Shown: piece by piece, positions 61,152 through 64,000 of the stretch
How the letters are laid out: the number at the start of each line of letters is the position of its first letter
Numbering within the stretch: position 1 is the first letter of the stretch
Notes under the pieces: generated by a model
Told to the model about the DNA's origin: nothing
Database searches by the model: none
The model's input: the letters and a program-made list of their open reading frames with translations, nothing else
Translations under genes and position numbers: made by a program
Assembly: GCA_013368315.1 (NCBI GenBank)
Contig: JAACJM010000003.1
Location: 1,054,001-1,118,000 of the forward strand
Source of the DNA: Tetrapyrgos nigripes
Taxonomy: Eukaryota; Basidiomycota; Agaricomycetes; Agaricales; Campanellaceae
Reading direction: 5' to 3'
DNA length: 64,000 bases

Positions 61152-62797
61152 TATGGGCTCTTGTATGTTTTACTCCTTTGTACTATGCTATTTATCTCGA
61201 GTATTTTATTACTTGTAGCTCTTTACATCTGTACTGCTGACTAGGACTGTTGTATTCTTCTGTGTGCGACGATACGATATGTAGTTCTGTAATCTGCAGG
61301 TGGAACGCGAAGATGGAATGCAAGAAAGTATGCAGTTTTCTATCAACTTGAATGTTCTCTCAGGCTCAGAGCTTTAGACTACCTACACACGATGACATGG
61401 ATTCACCGCAAGTAGTAATAAAAACTCAAAATAAATGCGCAAAGGAGTTTGAAAGGAGTTGAAGGAGTACTTGTAACTTACGACTACGCTCAGCGTGATT
61501 TAGGGCCGGTCAACTTCGCCGCGGCGTCAAAATTTCCCAGCTGAATATTTTCCTCGTCCTCTTCATCCAGTTCTCCTGCGTCACGTCAACCATACTTGCC
61601 TGTTCCGTCTTTGATAAAGTCACTGGCTAAAGATCTCCCTCATACGTTTCTTCTACCGATTTTACGCGAGATGGTGAGTGACAATCGATGAAGAACACTG
61701 TCTTTCATTGACATTTTCGTGACGTAGATTCCTTTGAGCGATCCCTGTATGACTGAAGTGGTCTGAACTACTCGAAATTCGTCAAGTCTGGCAGAGAGAG
61801 ACTCCGAGTGTATGACTGAAGTTCTGTGTCGTTTGCAGTGGGTGAGTCGGTCTGCCTTTTACGACAGAGCACTGTTCCTGTCCTTTTTTTCTTAGAGGAT
61901 GTTTGAGGCATTTGGCTTTAGCAGAGTATCCTGCAGTGCAGAAACTTATCTCAGCTACCTTCGGACGCATTGTCCGCTTTTTCTGATACCCGTTTTCCCC
62001 CCTCTTCTTATTTTCCTCTCGTGCTCTAACTAACATCAGTCCCGCATTCTAGTCCTCGTCAGTGTATGAGCTGTCGCCTGCGACCCTGTCTCAGTGATCC
62101 GTATCGCCCACCTTTTTTGTACACTGTGAGTATGTACTTCCTTTTGCTTTGTTACCATCGCTCTTCCAAATGATGTTTGAGGCATTTGGCTTTACGCAGC
62201 CTCCCGGTTGCACTGCAGAAACCTATCTCAGCTACCTTCGGGCTTCGCCCGCTTTTCTGAATAATGCTGTCCTGTTTTTTTCCTGCTCTTCATTGTGTGC
62301 TGACTTCGCTTCTGTACCTGTTTCACTCTCATATAGGTGGCGCGTTAGGAGTTTTCGAGCAGTACATATATGCATCGGACTTGCTACCTGGTCCCTTTGT
62401 CGCGTTATTCATGTCAAACCCTGGCGCAGGCCGACCTAGAATACTTTTCATCACCCCCTGTACCCCAAAACTGCAAGAACAAGAGCAAATGAGTCGGTGG
62501 AGCAAGAAGAAGAAGAAATGAGCCGGTCAACATCAGATCCAGTCTTCAGAGTATGGATCTGTATTTGTTTCATAGTCGTAATTGTCCACTTTCTGAGGAC
62601 AAAGTGCACATAGTCACTGTACAGTCAAGAGCTCTAGTTACACTGTCAACGTTATGTACAATTTCTGCTCCATTCACATCAGTTGAGTGGAACCGTTTCT
62701 TGTGTGCGGTGGAGTCGAACTGTCTCCAGATTTTGTTGTCGACGCGCAAAACTCCACCTGATCGGTTACAGGATTATCCCTCCAGCTAGCGAGTAGG
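61152..62797. other. Intergenic region with a diverged direct duplication
   Basis: 1.65 kb without a clear gene. Segments 61895-61984 and 62172-62262 are related copies (separate entry). An open frame from the second copy encodes MFEAFGFTQPPGCTAETYL and continues to 62439 with hydrophobic, Cys-rich sequence, but without family signature. Confidence 0.4.
61895..62262. repeat. Imperfect direct duplication of about 90 bp
   Basis: Copies at about 61895-61984 and 62172-62262 share GATGTTTGAGGCATTTGGCT, then TGCAGAAAC(T/C)TATCTCAGC and TACCTTCGG, with small indels between. A short CTGTATGACTGAAGT-like motif also repeats at 61746 and 61810. The first copy would encode a related but interrupted peptide. 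Confidence 0.7.
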
Positions 62798-62805
62798 TAT
62801 AAAAG
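62798..62805 (+). promoter_or_regulatory. TATA box of the second Kre9/Knh1-like gene
   Basis: TATAAAAG, 96 nt upstream of the ATG at 62894, followed by a CT/CA-rich leader. Confidence 0.6.
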
Positions 62806-62893
62806 CAAGTAGTGGGTTCCAACACAAAGACGGACCTCTATCATCTAGTACTCACAACCCTCATTTTGACCACACTCATTTGATCACTCGACC

Positions 62894-63483
62894 ATGCAAC
62901 TGAAATACGCTACCGGTTTTCTTGCATTTTGCACCCTTTCTGCAGTCGCAGGACCTCTGACCAAGAGGAGAGAACTTGACGTCTGGGTCCCGAACATCAC
63001 GTCCCCGACCTCTGATACAGTTTGGCACATCGGAGATCGAGTAAACGTAACATGGTATGTGTTTTCATTTGATTTTCATTCCGGCAGCCCAAGTGTTGGA
63101 CTAATCATCTTTGGTTAGGGACACATCCGACGCTCCTGTCCAAATTTCCAATGGTGCCTCTGTCTTGCTGAACGTTCACGGACGACCAGCGGAAGATGGT
63201 GCGTATGACAATTGACAATCCTATACTGGACATTAGATTTAGTGCTGACGTTTGCATCCCAAACTGGCCTAGTCCCTAAACTCGCGCAAGACTTCGACCT
63301 CCGAGCCGGTTTCGTCGAAGTGACAGTCCCCGATGTCAGTCCTGGCACTGACTATTCCATAACTCGTACGTTCTCAATGTATTTCGCCTTAGGCCACCTT
63401 CTAGCAGAGCTGAAATGCCGTTTTCTGTTGTAGTTTTCGGTGACTCTGGCAACACTGGCGAAAATTTTGCCATAGTTGCGTAA
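62894..63483 (+). CDS. Kre9/Knh1-like small secreted protein
   Basis: Four exons: 62894-63054, 63119-63198, 63273-63365 and 63434-63483, giving 127 aa. The signal peptide is MQLKYATGFLAFCTLSAVAG; a dibasic KRRE site shortly after could be a Kex2 cleavage point. The mature domain has VPNITSPTSDTVWHIGDRVN, TWDTSDAPVQISNG, AQDFDLRAGFVEVTVPDV and YSITLFGDSGNTGENFAIVA, the Kre9/Knh1-like N-terminal domain found alone in many mushroom secreted proteins. Such proteins are linked to cell-wall beta-glucan assembly, but the short fungal forms are uncharacterised. Introns fall at the same places as in the paralogue at 47008-47575. Confidence 0.85.
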
Positions 63484-64000
63484 ACCGAGAGGAAGTGCAA
63501 GTAGAGGAAGAGATAGGCTGCATCACATCCGCTCGCTAAGCACATGGACTGCTGTATCATATTGTTCACCGAAGAAGCCCTTAATCTGAACTTGTACATC
63601 CCTGAACGACTCTGAAAGTGGGATTGACAGTGCAATGTGATAGCATAAAATGACAGCAAGTCTAGATGATGCGTTCATGAGTAGTAATGACAATCCATCC
63701 ATAAATGTTGATTTCGCTGGTTGCAGATAAAAAGACAACGACTGGATACGCAAGAGTGAGAAATGATGAACGAAAGAATGCTATGTGATGAAAGCGGATA
63801 GAAAAGGAGTGTGAGGTAACCAAAGAGACGAAAATATCGAGTCCATTCTGCGGAGAATTACAGCTGTATAAAACTCGTATCAATTCCATGGGCAAAGTCC
63901 CAAATACATATACGCTGACAACAGAAGAAGTTGTCAGCATTGAAGGTCCTGATCTTCGCCAGGAAACACTTACCTGATCTTCACTGCACGATACAATCTG
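63484..64000 (-). other. Possible 3' exons of a minus-strand gene entering from the right
   Basis: On the minus strand a GTAAGT donor near 63973 and a TTGTCAG acceptor near 63922 could bound an intron. A hydrophobic open frame (63940-63662) follows. No family is recognisable, and the upstream part lies outside the window. Confidence 0.25.

Overview
The window is nuclear DNA of a filamentous basidiomycete, most likely an agaricomycete. Genes lie close together on both strands and are cut by many introns of about 45-65 nt with GT(A/G)NGT donors and CTAAC/CTGAC-like branch sites. Several families are typical of that group: a cAMP-receptor-like GPCR, a four-pass membrane protein of the mushroom type, a Thr/Ser-rich single-pass protein, Kre9/Knh1-like small secreted proteins and AtuA-like proteins. 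I assigned exons by eye from splice signals and reading-frame continuity. Nothing was searched in a database.

Layout. 1-9 kb: partial coiled-coil protein (-), acyl-CoA thioesterase-like protein (+), mitoribosomal Mrp51 (+), HYPK-like NatA partner (-), small C2H2 protein (+). 9.5-17 kb: 7-TM receptor (-), cysteine-desulfurase-like PLP enzyme (+), AtuA-like protein (-). 18-25 kb: Thr/Ser-rich single-pass protein (-), unknown protein (-), ASCH-domain protein (-), ZCCHC8-like zinc-knuckle/PSP protein (+). 24.8-32.4 kb: 20-exon flavin monooxygenase (-) and the UPF1 helicase (-).

32.7-41.7 kb is the most notable part. A tRNA-Pro(UGG) gene is split in two: its 3' part lies at 32659-32709 and its 5' part at 41738-41766. 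The 9.03-kb insert is flanked by an 8-bp direct repeat (CGAGAATC) taken from the tRNA. Removing the insert and one repeat copy restores a 72-nt cloverleaf with a perfect 7-bp acceptor stem. The insert starts about 195 bp before an inward-facing 1,153-aa gene that looks like a tyrosine recombinase with a GCR1_C-type DNA-binding domain (Crypton/Ndc10-like). It also holds a 413-aa gene of unknown function, two tandem-repeat arrays and a GC-rich right end. GGTCAC/GTGACC inverted repeats sit just inside both ends. The layout resembles Starship elements (captain recombinase first, cargo behind it) and bacterial integrative elements that enter tRNA genes.

41.8-47.6 kb: 5'-nucleotidase-like metallophosphoesterase (+), four-pass membrane protein (+), small MYND finger protein (+) and a Kre9/Knh1-like secreted protein whose start codon reads ACG (+). 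47.9-54.2 kb: a 1,400-aa CCCH-ankyrin-ClpB-type AAA+ protein (+) and a membrane-anchored SH3 protein (+). 54.6-61.2 kb: NADAR protein (-), mitochondrial import motor subunit Pam17 (-) and a SNF2-family ATPase (+), the last two diverging from only about 50-100 bp. 62.9-63.5 kb: a second, intact Kre9/Knh1-like gene (+).

Most genes are ordinary housekeeping or membrane functions with no evident pathway link. The genes that belong together are the two inside the inserted element and the two secreted paralogues.
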